Positions 1 to 7,185 of a DNA stretch of 9,803 bases are shown one piece after another. Made by a program: the position numbers and the translations under genes. Every line of letters begins with the position of its first letter. Positions within the stretch are counted from its first letter, which is position 1. The notes below the pieces were generated by a model. It worked only from the letters and a program-made list of their open reading frames with translations, searched no databases and was not told where the DNA came from. The DNA is from JBBTCX01 sp038043045 (lineage in GTDB: Bacteria; Planctomycetota; Phycisphaerae; UBA1845): contig JBBTCX010000064.1 in assembly GCA_038043045.1 (NCBI GenBank), positions 1-9,803 of the forward strand, in the 5' to 3' direction.

Positions 1-411
1 GAGGCGAAGCGAAAAGACAATCGCCGCGATGCACGTTGCGACACCGGCGACAGCGAGACCATAAAGGCGTCGGACTGAAACCCAAAAAATGCTCAGACAA
101 AGCGACCCCCATAGGCCTGGCATGATCCACGCGCCGAATTGATTTCCCGCAGTAAGTGCCATTCCGATGGCACTAATCCAGGCGACACCGGGCGGTTTAT
201 TTTCCCAGCAATTCACATAAAGCAACCGCCCGTCCAAAACGCATTGGCCCAGTTGGATGAGTTGATATTGGTCGTTTCGATTTCCTGCGTGATACGCGGA
301 CCAAGTTCCCGCGCAAAGAAAGGCCGAGCAAAGGAGAATCGGGAGCGCGATGGGGGCAAAGCGACGAAGCGCGCGACGGTGATCGAGATCGTTGACGGAT
401 GGCGCGTTCAT
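1..411 (-). CDS. GT39/PMT_2-like membrane glycosyltransferase, N-terminal part (runs off left edge)
   Basis: The reading frame starts at an ATG (411-409) and stays open to the window edge, giving 137 residues. After a short basic N-terminus there is a hydrophobic segment at about residues 18-37. Then comes an external-loop-like stretch: NDQY at 46-49, DGRLLY at 60-65 and ENKPPGVAWI at 70-79. This matches the first periplasmic loop of GT-C fold enzymes of the ArnT/PMT/RgtA group, where the pattern is usually an acidic residue, then GxxPY, then a D/E-NKPPG motif. The Asp at 47 sits where that family has its catalytic Asp. More hydrophobic segments follow at about 98-113 and 116-135. Such enzymes move a sugar from a polyprenyl-phosphate donor to a lipid, protein or glycan acceptor on the outer face of the inner membrane. 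Donor and acceptor cannot be read from this fragment. The start overlaps the stop of the upstream HAD gene (ATGA, 411-408), so translation is probably coupled. Confidence 0.8.
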   Translation of the reverse strand, partial: MNAPSVNDLDHRRALRRFAPIALPILLCSAFLCAGTWSAYHAGNRNDQYQLIQLGQCVLDGRLLYVNCWENKPPGVAWISAIGMALTAGNQFGAWIMPGLWGSLCLSIFWVSVRRLYGLAVAGVATCIAAIVFSLRL

Positions 412-1760
412 CGGCGACTCGACAAGACGGTGTCGGCAACGCATCGCGCGGTTTCAAAAGGGCTGTCGATCGCGGGTTTGAGCGCATCACTCGGAACGGT
501 AGTTATTGGAGCCAAACCAGGTGGATATCGGACCTGTGGAATGTCCGATAACTGCAGATTTTCTGTCAATAATGCACTCAATTGGTCCCATAATACAAAG
601 GTTTTGTCAGGACGCCGCGCGGGCTCCAAGTCCGCGTCTCGATCCAACGATGCATATTTTCCGCATTGTAGTCGGAACTTGAGAGCCACGCCCGGTCCCA
701 GCAATTGGAGTAAGGGTGCGATGTCGCGGTCGTAACGATCGCCGATCATGACGAAGTGCAAAGGGTTGGCACTCCATTGGGAAGCTGGAACCACGGTTCT
801 CTTCAACAGACTCGATTCCGGTCGATGCGGTTCCGCGTGAATGGCATGTAGACATCGGCCGTAGAACGCCGGGCTTTTCGTTTGCCAGAGACTGAGCACG
901 AAATAGGCCAGCCATTCCGCGCAAAAAATGTCATTCTCTAGCACTTCTCGATCACCACGCGAGACGGCGTTTAAACACGCGTTCATGTGATCCTGAAACG
1001 ACGCGCTGTCGGGAATTTCTCCGCCGGATTCGCTGATGAGAATGCGACCGGAAAGTCGTTCGAGAATTCCTGCGCGGACCAGCTTTTCTCGCTGCGTGTC
1101 GCAGCGACCTTCCGTAATAACGACGGGAATGGCGCCAAGGGTCTCGAGTTCTTGCAGAAGATCGGCTCCGACGACGGGGGGGTGGTTTTGTTCAATCAAG
1201 CAATATTGTCGAGCCCAATTTTCGAGGATGGTGTGGTGTGCGATTCTCTTGCCCGCTGCGCAAAAGGCGATTGCGGATGAGTTCGACCACAAGTGATGCC
1301 GCAGTTTGATTTCAGCCTTGAGACGCGAATGGGGATCGAGCGATCGGGTTGGCGCTTCGAGTCGATGCAAATCGTCGAAGACCGTTAGCGCCCACCGAGC
1401 CAACGCAGGGTCGATGCCAAGTTCTCTACAAAGCTTGGGATTTCTCGCGTGGGTCATGCACAAAACGGCTAGAATATCCGCGTTTCCGCGATCGTGGTTG
1501 GGGTTGCGAAGTCCGAGTCGTTCGAACACTTTACTTCGAGCGCGAAGATGTTCGTAAGCGTCGAAGGCCGACGCCGCTTCGATGCCGATGTCCACCAGGG
1601 AAGCGAATTCTCGAACGGTCTTTTCATAGGCCTCGCCTGTGGGGTCGAGCAAGGTGTTGTCCAAATCAAAGGCGATGACCACGTCCTGAAGTCGGGCCTG
1701 TGATGGGTGCCACGACTTGGCATCATCCTTGGATTGACGATCGGTGAGCCGAGAGGACAT
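408..1760 (-). CDS. HAD-superfamily hydrolase with enlarged insertions
   Basis: This is a 450-residue soluble protein. HAD motif I is FDLDNT at residues 31-36, with D32 as likely nucleophile and D34 as general acid/base. A motif II Thr lies in VVITEG (T215). Motif IV is MIGDRYDRDI at 338-347, with the acidic residues D341, D344 and D346. The motif III Lys is not in the usual place soon after motif II; K320, about 20 residues before motif IV, is the best candidate. That implies an insert of roughly 80 residues (about 235-318) on top of a large cap region (about 40-205). Most HAD phosphatases are 200-280 residues, so this one is almost double. The family usually hydrolyses phosphate monoesters, but the substrate here is unknown. 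The gene starts 29 bases after the phospho-sugar mutase stop and shares an ATGA overlap with the glycosyltransferase, so a sugar-phosphate or lipid-phosphate substrate is a reasonable inference. I see no strong ribosome binding site before the ATG. Confidence 0.85.
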   Translation of the reverse strand: MSSRLTDRQSKDDAKSWHPSQARLQDVVIAFDLDNTLLDPTGEAYEKTVREFASLVDIGIEAASAFDAYEHLRARSKVFERLGLRNPNHDRGNADILAVLCMTHARNPKLCRELGIDPALARWALTVFDDLHRLEAPTRSLDPHSRLKAEIKLRHHLWSNSSAIAFCAAGKRIAHHTILENWARQYCLIEQNHPPVVGADLLQELETLGAIPVVITEGRCDTQREKLVRAGILERLSGRILISESGGEIPDSASFQDHMNACLNAVSRGDREVLENDIFCAEWLAYFVLSLWQTKSPAFYGRCLHAIHAEPHRPESSLLKRTVVPASQWSANPLHFVMIGDRYDRDIAPLLQLLGPGVALKFRLQCGKYASLDRDADLEPARRPDKTFVLWDQLSALLTENLQLSDIPQVRYPPGLAPITTVPSDALKPAIDSPFETARCVADTVLSSRR

Positions 1761-1789
1761 GCTGCGTTACATCCGTGGCTCGGCGGCCT

Positions 1790-4207
1790 TCATCTTGTTG
1801 CCCCGATTTGAGACCGAATATCGGAAACAATTCTCACGCATGTTGCTCGCAGGTCGGCCTTCTTCTGAACCAACCCATCCTGTTTCGGATACCCGCCACG
1901 GAGTTGCACGTGAAATCGCAGAGCATTGGACGTACCCGATGGTCGGATGGTGAGATGAGATTCGTGTTCGTCATCGAAGAAAAACCGATAGCCTTCATCC
2001 GGAAAACCGGGCCAATTGATGGCGTCGTATTTTCCGGTTCGATAGGCCACGGCGCCTTGGGTTGCCAGACCTCCGATCTGTACGGATTTCTCCTGACTCG
2101 TGGCGAACAGGGCCTCGGCTTGATCGAGAAGCCGCCGTTTCTTCGTGTACCCGGCCAACCCTTCATACTCGCCATCGATGGGGTCTGGTTCGTAGTACGT
2201 GATGTACAATCCTATATCTGGATCGAGATACAGCTTTTCGTCCATGAGGTCGAATAAGTTTGTGCCATTTTCCTTGGCCCATTGAACGAGTTCCGCGACA
2301 AGCAAAGCGGCGAAAGTACCGTCCTTGTCGCGCACATGACCGCCTTGACCCAGGGAGCGATCGTCCGGCGGAGGTCCGCCCAATGCGGAAAAACCGTTGC
2401 TTTGTTCAAGAGCAGCTACGTTAATGCTTCGGCGGCGATCATTCATGGCGATCCACGAATGAATGGTTCGGTTCACCACCGATTCACCACGATGGAGGCA
2501 TCCCTCATGATACTGCGGCAATCGTCCCCCCTCCGTGAGGCCTTCAGTGTCTTTGTCTTCGTGCAAATCCCAAATCGCTCGCGTTCCCGCGGCCAATTGC
2601 GCGAAACCGACCCAGGTTTTCAAAACACCCAACCCGAACTTACAGGCTACGCGTGTCAGCAGGTCCGTAGTGGTGTGGGAAAGCGTGATGAACTTTCGAT
2701 CCGCGTCGACGACTTTTCCGAATTTTTCAACTTCGTAGCTCAACCGGTACCAGAGAATGAGCGACCAAACTTCGTCGGCGGATAACAGGCTGTAATCTCG
2801 AAGTTCACCAGTTCCGGGATGTGGATAAGCCGGTCGATGACGCGGCGGGACGCGTCCAATCACGCCGCATCGATCCGCGTCAGGGTCGGTACCGAGGATT
2901 AAATCCACGCCGTCCCAAGCTTTACCGTATTCTTCCTTAAAGGCGTTGACGGCAATGTCGGCGGCTCGCCAATCACCGGGATCGGGCTGCTGTTCCTTGC
3001 CCGGGTCGCTACAAAAAGCGGGGAACATTCCATCGAGGGCATCCAACCTGGTGATGCGTTTGACATCCCGAAAACCGATTTCCGTAAGCAATCGCGGAAC
3101 GGCTTTGCGACCGGAGCCGTTAAAGGCACTATAACCGATGGAAAGCGGTTTTTTCGCGGCCGTGATCATTTCCCGTCGAAGAAGGAATCCCTTGACGTGA
3201 TTGGTGTGCATGGTGTGCATGTCGATGATCCGGTGTTCTCGACCGGCGTATACGTCCTTGCCGACATCCGGCAATGGTTCCGCCAAGGGCAATCCGCGAA
3301 GCGGTCCGTCGTGAATGACCTTTCGCGCGGGGCTCGCCATTCCACCCAAGAACCAAAGTTGGTCATCGCGCGCTTCGGAAAACGCCATGCGCTTCATGTC
3401 GCGGAATTGGGTTGTCAGAATAAAATCCCGATAGAGCACGTTTCGCTCTGCCGGGTCGAATTGCGACCCGTTCTGGCACGAAAGTTTGAATCCGTTGTAT
3501 CGAAAATCGTTATGACTCGCGGAGATGAAAATTCCGATGTCCGCCTTTAACGTGGGTACCGCATAGGTCACACTTGGATAGAGACAGGCTTCGTCGAATA
3601 GGAACACGGTGTAGTCATACGCGAGAAAAAGTTTCGCAATTTCGCGGGCGAAGTCGATGCCTCGAACCCGGCTATCGAAACCAATGACCACGCGTGAAAA
3701 CGGCGGAGTGCGAGATTGCCCGAATCGAGCCGCGCCGGCGGAAGTGAGCAACAACGTGACATCGTTAATCGTGTTCGGGCCCTTAATGATCGGTGCATGG
3801 ATTCCCATTTCCTTCAGTTTGAGCACCACATTCCGGTTGGGACCCATTTTTTCTCGAATACCGCCCGTTCCAAAACTTACGTCACGAGAAAATGCGTTGG
3901 TCAGCGCCTCCCACTGCTGGTCTCGAATCGCGTCACGCAATGCGGTGCGCAGGTTGGGCGAAAGTTCATCCAACTCCGCCGCCAAAAGCCATTTCTTTAG
4001 GTTGGGGAGCGTTCGGGCAACGGCTTCTTCGTAATAACTACCCGTAATCCGACCGGCCTCACGCTGAGCCGTTAGGAACCCCTTCAGCCCGTGGTCGGCC
4101 TTTTCCAACAGTTGCGAATCGCTTTGGATTGACAAATCATGCACTCCGAGGGAATTCTGCATTTTCAGGGCCGCCAAGGCGAGTGTTCGCTCTTGCGGCG
4201 CGCTCAA
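1790..4207 (-). CDS. Phospho-sugar mutase (phosphoglucomutase/phosphomannomutase, PgcA/PGM2-like), long form
   Basis: This is an alpha-D-phosphohexomutase, which interconverts hexose 6- and 1-phosphates in the cytoplasm through a phosphoserine enzyme. All four signature loops are present: FGTGGIREKMG near residues 112-122; the active-site SASHND with S231 as phosphoserine; the metal loop GTDPDADR at 439-446; and the phosphate-binding RPSGTSN at 755-761. The sugar-specificity loop appears as EQSNGF at 601-606, where PGM2/PgcA proteins have EESYGF. It is followed by a Gly/Pro-rich insert and then HVRDKDG. At 805 residues the protein is about 200 longer than usual members. About 65 residues are added in front of the domain, and more are inserted around 265-345 and 607-623. 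The longest frame begins at a TTG (4207). An in-frame ATG at 4162 (residue 16) is an equally possible start, and neither has a clear Shine-Dalgarno. I cannot tell glucose from mannose preference. It is probably the first gene of the mutase-HAD-glycosyltransferase unit, supplying activated sugar. Confidence 0.93.
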   Translation of the reverse strand: MSAPQERTLALAALKMQNSLGVHDLSIQSDSQLLEKADHGLKGFLTAQREAGRITGSYYEEAVARTLPNLKKWLLAAELDELSPNLRTALRDAIRDQQWEALTNAFSRDVSFGTGGIREKMGPNRNVVLKLKEMGIHAPIIKGPNTINDVTLLLTSAGAARFGQSRTPPFSRVVIGFDSRVRGIDFAREIAKLFLAYDYTVFLFDEACLYPSVTYAVPTLKADIGIFISASHNDFRYNGFKLSCQNGSQFDPAERNVLYRDFILTTQFRDMKRMAFSEARDDQLWFLGGMASPARKVIHDGPLRGLPLAEPLPDVGKDVYAGREHRIIDMHTMHTNHVKGFLLRREMITAAKKPLSIGYSAFNGSGRKAVPRLLTEIGFRDVKRITRLDALDGMFPAFCSDPGKEQQPDPGDWRAADIAVNAFKEEYGKAWDGVDLILGTDPDADRCGVIGRVPPRHRPAYPHPGTGELRDYSLLSADEVWSLILWYRLSYEVEKFGKVVDADRKFITLSHTTTDLLTRVACKFGLGVLKTWVGFAQLAAGTRAIWDLHEDKDTEGLTEGGRLPQYHEGCLHRGESVVNRTIHSWIAMNDRRRSINVAALEQSNGFSALGGPPPDDRSLGQGGHVRDKDGTFAALLVAELVQWAKENGTNLFDLMDEKLYLDPDIGLYITYYEPDPIDGEYEGLAGYTKKRRLLDQAEALFATSQEKSVQIGGLATQGAVAYRTGKYDAINWPGFPDEGYRFFFDDEHESHLTIRPSGTSNALRFHVQLRGGYPKQDGLVQKKADLRATCVRIVSDIRSQIGATR

Positions 4208-4240
4208 CCGAACCGTATCGGCCCCGACTTGTTACGTCAA
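4205..4240 (-). promoter_or_regulatory. Possible promoter for the phospho-sugar mutase operon
   Basis: On the minus strand a TTGACG box (4240-4235, 5 of 6 to the sigma-70 -35 consensus) is followed after 17 bases by TACGGT (4217-4212, only 3 of 6 to the -10 consensus). Transcription from it would begin at about 4205, on top of the TTG start codon. If the promoter is real, it favours the ATG at 4162 as the translation start, with a leader of about 43 bases. The weak -10 keeps confidence low. Confidence 0.25.
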
Positions 4241-4303
4241 TATTGAGTATCGGATCGGTTTCCAGGTGCCGATTTTATGAACGAGATACTAAATCTCCGC
4301 CTC

Positions 4304-4331
4304 TTGTTTCGATGGTCGATCTCGGTACACT
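4304..4331 (+). promoter_or_regulatory. Possible promoter for the Trm112-like/rpsR pair
   Basis: TTGTTT (4304-4309) and TACACT (4326-4331) are spaced 16 bases apart, each 4 of 6 to sigma-70 consensus. They lie in the roughly 210-base divergent intergenic region (4208-4419), which otherwise holds no gene I can support. Transcription would start near 4338 and give a leader of about 80 bases before the ATG at 4420. The match is only moderate and could be chance. Confidence 0.25.
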
Positions 4332-4419
4332 ACCGTCCTGTGCATGAGGGCGAGTAATGCCGCGTGAGGCAGGATGATCTTGGAATTGTTGACCCCTTGT
4401 GGTGGTTGGAGTGTTTCCC

Positions 4420-4659
4420 ATGAGCGCGATTGATCCGGATCTTCTCAACATACTCGTCTGTCCGCTTACTCACGCTTCCCTCGTGCAGGTGGAGGACTGG
4501 TTGTATTCGACAGACGTTGCGACTCGGCGGAAGTACCCGATTCGAGACGGGCTGCCGATCATGCTTATTGACCAGTCATCGGTGGCCGATCCGCAAGAAT
4601 TTGAACGCGTGATGGCCGAAGCTAAAAAGATGAAGCAACCCGCTTTTCAAGGGGTTTGA
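4420..4659 (+). CDS. Trm112/YcaR-like small protein
   Basis: This is a 79-residue protein of the Trm112p-like (YcaR/UPF0434) family. The N-terminal LLNILVCPLTHASL and the central YPIRDGLPIML are the family hallmarks, usually seen as LLxILxCPxxxxxL and YPIRDGIPxML. Eukaryotic and archaeal Trm112 proteins are zinc-binding activators of methyltransferases. The role of the short bacterial forms is not well established. Only one Cys remains (in CPLT), so the zinc site of the archetype is absent, as in many bacterial members. An upstream in-frame GTG at 4399 would add seven residues. I chose the ATG at 4420 because a GGAG lies 8 bases before it (4408-4411). The stop is 21 bases before rpsR on the same strand, so the two genes probably share a transcript. 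Confidence 0.85.
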   Translation: MSAIDPDLLNILVCPLTHASLVQVEDWLYSTDVATRRKYPIRDGLPIMLIDQSSVADPQEFERVMAEAKKMKQPAFQGV

Positions 4660-4669
4660 GTAAGTCCAC

Positions 4670-4676
4670 AGGGAGA
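4670..4676 (+). promoter_or_regulatory. Shine-Dalgarno of rpsR
   Basis: AGGGAGA lies a few bases before the ATG at 4681. It is the clearest ribosome binding site in the window and fixes the rpsR start, consistent with high expression of a ribosomal protein. Confidence 0.75.
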
Positions 4677-4680
4677 AACC

Positions 4681-4926
4681 ATGGCTTTTAGAGAAGAAGC
4701 AACCGCATTCCACACCAGTCAACGATTCCCAGAGCGGGGCGGCGCGGAGTGGATTGGACCGATTGTAGATTACAAGGAAGTCGACCTGATTCGAAAGTTT
4801 CTAACCACAAGCTGCAAATTGATGTCGCGCAAAAGAGCGGGCACCAGCACCCAAGAACAAAAAGCAATGAAGATGGCCGTAAAGCACGCCCGGTTCATGA
4901 GCCTGATCCCCTATTCCGGGGTGTAG
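4681..4926 (+). CDS. rpsR: Small ribosomal subunit protein bS18
   Basis: This 81-residue protein matches bS18 in its C-terminal two thirds. VDYKEVDLIRKFL (about 29-41) corresponds to the family's YKDVxLLRxF helix. LMSRKRAGTSTQEQK (about 48-62) corresponds to the ILPRRxTGxxxxxQR loop. MAVKHARFMSLIPYSG (about 65-80) corresponds to the AIKRARxLALLPY end. bS18 sits on the 30S platform, packs against bS6 and contacts 16S rRNA. Length is normal (about 70-90). Ser and Thr residues replace some of the usual basic residues in the loop. It follows the Trm112-like gene after 21 bases and converges on argS. The usual partners rpsF, ssb and rplI are not in the window, so this is either a relocated single copy or a second paralogue. 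Confidence 0.9.
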   Translation: MAFREEATAFHTSQRFPERGGAEWIGPIVDYKEVDLIRKFLTTSCKLMSRKRAGTSTQEQKAMKMAVKHARFMSLIPYSGV

Positions 4927-4941
4927 GCTAAGCGTTCGGGT

Positions 4942-6738
4942 TTACATTTGGTCCAGGGTGTTGATTCCCAAAAGGGTCAAGCCCATCTTGAGCGTGCGCG
5001 CCGTGAGATCACACAGCCGAAGTCGGGATATGCGAACAGCCTCCGGGGACGCGTCGATGACCCGAACACCGAGCTTCTTGTCGTAAAACCTGCTGAACGA
5101 TTTGGATAAGTCGTACAGGTACTCCGTCAATACATTTGGCCGCAATTCGGCGATCACCGCATCCAGCGTTTCCCAAAAACGAGCGAGCTGTTTGGCCAAG
5201 TCGATTTCTGAAGGATGCTCCAGAACAATGGGGTACTCCGGTTTCCATTGCGAAAAATCGACCCCGGCCTTTCGCCCAATCGATTGCACCCTTGCGTAAG
5301 CGTACAGCATGTAAGGCGCGGTGTTGCCTTCCAGCGATACCATCGTGTCGATATCGAAGCGATAGTCGCTTGTCAAAGCGTGGGACAAGTCAAAATATTT
5401 GATGGCGGCCAGCCCGACAGTTTCGGCCACTTGGTCCTTCTGCCCGTCGGATAGCGACGAGGAATCCGATTCGTCCGCTCGTTCATCCACCACAACACGG
5501 CGAGCTCGCGCTACGGCTTCGTCTAAAAGGTCCTTCAGTTTGATCGTTCCGCCTTCACGGGTTTTGAACGGTTTCCCACTTGCAGCCAGCATGTTGCCAA
5601 AACCAAGATGTTCCAGGTGGATGTCGTCGGACACGAGCCCGGTGGATCTGGCGGCGGCGAAGAGCATCTCGAAATGTTGCTTCTGGGAAAGCCCTACGAC
5701 ATAGATTACCCGTCGGGCGTGCAAGTGCTCGACGCGATGAACAATCGTGGCAAGATCGGAGGTCGCATAGTTAAAACCACCGTCCGATTTGCGAACGATC
5801 AGCGGAAGCGGTTCTCCATCCCGCGTTTTGAATCCGTCGAGAAATATGCACAAAGCCCCGTTGCTTTCGCGTATGGTACCCGATTCATCCGAAGTGCGTT
5901 GGGTCTCCAGCTTTTTGACGACTCCGTTCATCAGATCGGTATAGAAACTCTCGCCCCGATCCACGAGTCGAACCCCAAGTCGTTGATAGATTGCATGGCA
6001 ATGTCGGAGCGACTCATCACAGAACGCACGCCAAACCAGTCGGGTTTGTTCATCTCCTCGCTGCAACGCGACAACCGTTTCGCGGGCTTCCTTCTTGAAC
6101 TCCTCATCGATATCGAACCGGGCCTTCGCTTCAATATAGAACGTCTCGAGGTCGTGTATCTCCAGGTCATCAGGACGCTCCATGATGGTGGGTCGAACAT
6201 GTCTCAAGTGGGCAAGCAACATGCCGAACTGCGTTCCCCAATCTCCGACGTGGTTTTCTCGAATGACCGTGTGGCCGTGAAACTCCAACAGTCGAGCGAC
6301 GCAGTCCCCGATCACCGTGCTGCGCAAATGTCCGACGTGCATTTCCTTGGCCAAGTTCGGACTGGAAAGGTCGATCACCACGGTCTTGGGCGATTCGGTC
6401 AGGGGGATTCCCATCCGCGACCCGGACTCCGAATCACTCGAAGGAATGTCGCTCAGCGCTTGTGCAAGATAGTCAGGTCTCAAACGGAAGTTCACAAACC
6501 CGGCGCCGGCAATTTCCGGTGGCTCGGATAGATCGGCCACGTTCAGCCTATCTCGAAGTTCTTCCGCGATCTGCCGAGGGTTTTTGCCGACCCGCTTAGC
6601 AATGGCCATGGCCGCATTGGATTGATAATCTCCAAACCGCTGGTCCGTGGAAGCGCGTACCGACGGTTCCCCATCCAACCCAAGATCGTTCAACGCTCTT
6701 TGGACGCGATTTGTCAGTTCGTGGAGAACCGATGGCAA
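4942..6738 (-). CDS. argS: Arginyl-tRNA synthetase
   Basis: This is a class I aminoacyl-tRNA synthetase that charges tRNA-Arg with arginine, using ATP, in the cytoplasm. In a 598-residue numbering, the N-terminal Add1 domain covers about 1-95, with FGDYQSNAAMAIAK near 35-48. The HIGH signature is HVGH at 134-137 in SPNLAKEMHVGHLRST. NHVGDWGTQFGML follows at about 162-174. The KMSKS position reads KPFKTR at 389-394, one of the divergent forms accepted in ArgRS. The C-terminal anticodon-binding helix bundle ends in LTLLGINTLDQM, like the typical LGI..PE.M end. The frame is open 75 codons further upstream, but that stretch overlaps rsfS in another frame and looks unlike any ArgRS. A TTG at 6738, 19 bases after the rsfS stop and preceded by AGAGAGG, gives the family's usual length and start, so I place the start there. 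It is the last gene of the right-hand block. Confidence 0.96.
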   Translation of the reverse strand: MPSVLHELTNRVQRALNDLGLDGEPSVRASTDQRFGDYQSNAAMAIAKRVGKNPRQIAEELRDRLNVADLSEPPEIAGAGFVNFRLRPDYLAQALSDIPSSDSESGSRMGIPLTESPKTVVIDLSSPNLAKEMHVGHLRSTVIGDCVARLLEFHGHTVIRENHVGDWGTQFGMLLAHLRHVRPTIMERPDDLEIHDLETFYIEAKARFDIDEEFKKEARETVVALQRGDEQTRLVWRAFCDESLRHCHAIYQRLGVRLVDRGESFYTDLMNGVVKKLETQRTSDESGTIRESNGALCIFLDGFKTRDGEPLPLIVRKSDGGFNYATSDLATIVHRVEHLHARRVIYVVGLSQKQHFEMLFAAARSTGLVSDDIHLEHLGFGNMLAASGKPFKTREGGTIKLKDLLDEAVARARRVVVDERADESDSSSLSDGQKDQVAETVGLAAIKYFDLSHALTSDYRFDIDTMVSLEGNTAPYMLYAYARVQSIGRKAGVDFSQWKPEYPIVLEHPSEIDLAKQLARFWETLDAVIAELRPNVLTEYLYDLSKSFSRFYDKKLGVRVIDASPEAVRISRLRLCDLTARTLKMGLTLLGINTLDQM

Positions 6739-6750
6739 GGAATCCTCTCT
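6739..6750 (-). promoter_or_regulatory. Shine-Dalgarno deciding the argS TTG start
   Basis: Reading the minus strand, AGAGAGG is followed by five bases and then TTG at 6738. No ATG or GTG in this frame between the rsfS stop and the first conserved ArgRS residues competes with it. A TTG start would lower initiation efficiency for an essential synthetase. Confidence 0.65.
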
Positions 6751-6757
6751 CTTTTGT

Positions 6758-7138
6758 TCAAGCCGTTTCGCTTCGAGCCCAGTCCAAACGTGGAGCGTCC
6801 CCCCATAGCAACTCGAGATCGTAATACTGCCGCGACGAAACCGAAAACATGTGGGCGACCACATCGACAAAATCGACGATGATCCACTGTCCACTCTCAT
6901 ATCCGCAGAAACCATACGGTCGCTGGCTGAGTTTTTTCCCGTATTCGATGCTCCGATCCGCAACGGCCCGGATTTGTCTTTCCGACGTTCCCGTGGAAAT
7001 CACCGTGAAATCTGTGACCGAACTAATTCCACGCAAATCGAACACCGTGACATTGTCGGACTTTAGGTCGTGGGAAAGCCGAGCTAGCTCAATCGAAAAC
7101 TGGTACGCGTCTACTTGGGCCATATTCAAAAGATACAT
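6758..7138 (-). CDS. rsfS: Ribosome silencing factor RsfS
   Basis: This is a 126-residue protein of the RsfS/Iojap (DUF143) family. Members bind uL14 on the 50S subunit and block subunit joining, damping translation in poor conditions. Family motifs run in order through the protein: VFDLRGISSVTDFTVISTGT (about 32-51), SERQIRAVAD (about 52-61), then YGFCGYESGQWIIVDFVDVV (about 74-93) and YDLELLWGDAP (about 105-115). The frame is open to 7321, but that part overlaps the 3' end of the phosphotransferase gene and lacks family similarity. The ATG at 7138 gives a normal length; a second ATG at 7123 is also possible. There is no strong Shine-Dalgarno before either. The gene lies 47 bases after the phosphotransferase and 19 bases before argS. 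In many bacteria rsfS follows nadD or obg instead. Confidence 0.95.
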   Translation of the reverse strand: MYLLNMAQVDAYQFSIELARLSHDLKSDNVTVFDLRGISSVTDFTVISTGTSERQIRAVADRSIEYGKKLSQRPYGFCGYESGQWIIVDFVDVVAHMFSVSSRQYYDLELLWGDAPRLDWARSETA

Positions 7139-7185
7139 GATTTCGCCACGTTGTTCCACTCCGAGACAAAAGCCCGATCGTTGGG

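Noticed and set aside
139..735. Plus-strand open frame of 198 codons over the left edge
   Set aside because: It crosses the junction of two minus-strand genes with recognisable motifs (glycosyltransferase and HAD) and has no recognisable domain.
4909..4922. CCCC...GGGG inverted repeat at the end of rpsR, as a terminator
   Set aside because: The stem is 4 bp, inside the coding region, and has no T-run on either strand.
5608..6531. Plus-strand open frame of 307 codons
   Set aside because: It lies wholly antisense to argS, whose motifs are unmistakable. The translation shows no family signature, and codon bias of the real gene explains its length.
6739..6963. N-terminal extension of the ArgRS frame
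   Set aside because: It overlaps rsfS out of frame, shows no ArgRS similarity, and a Shine-Dalgarno supports the TTG at 6738.
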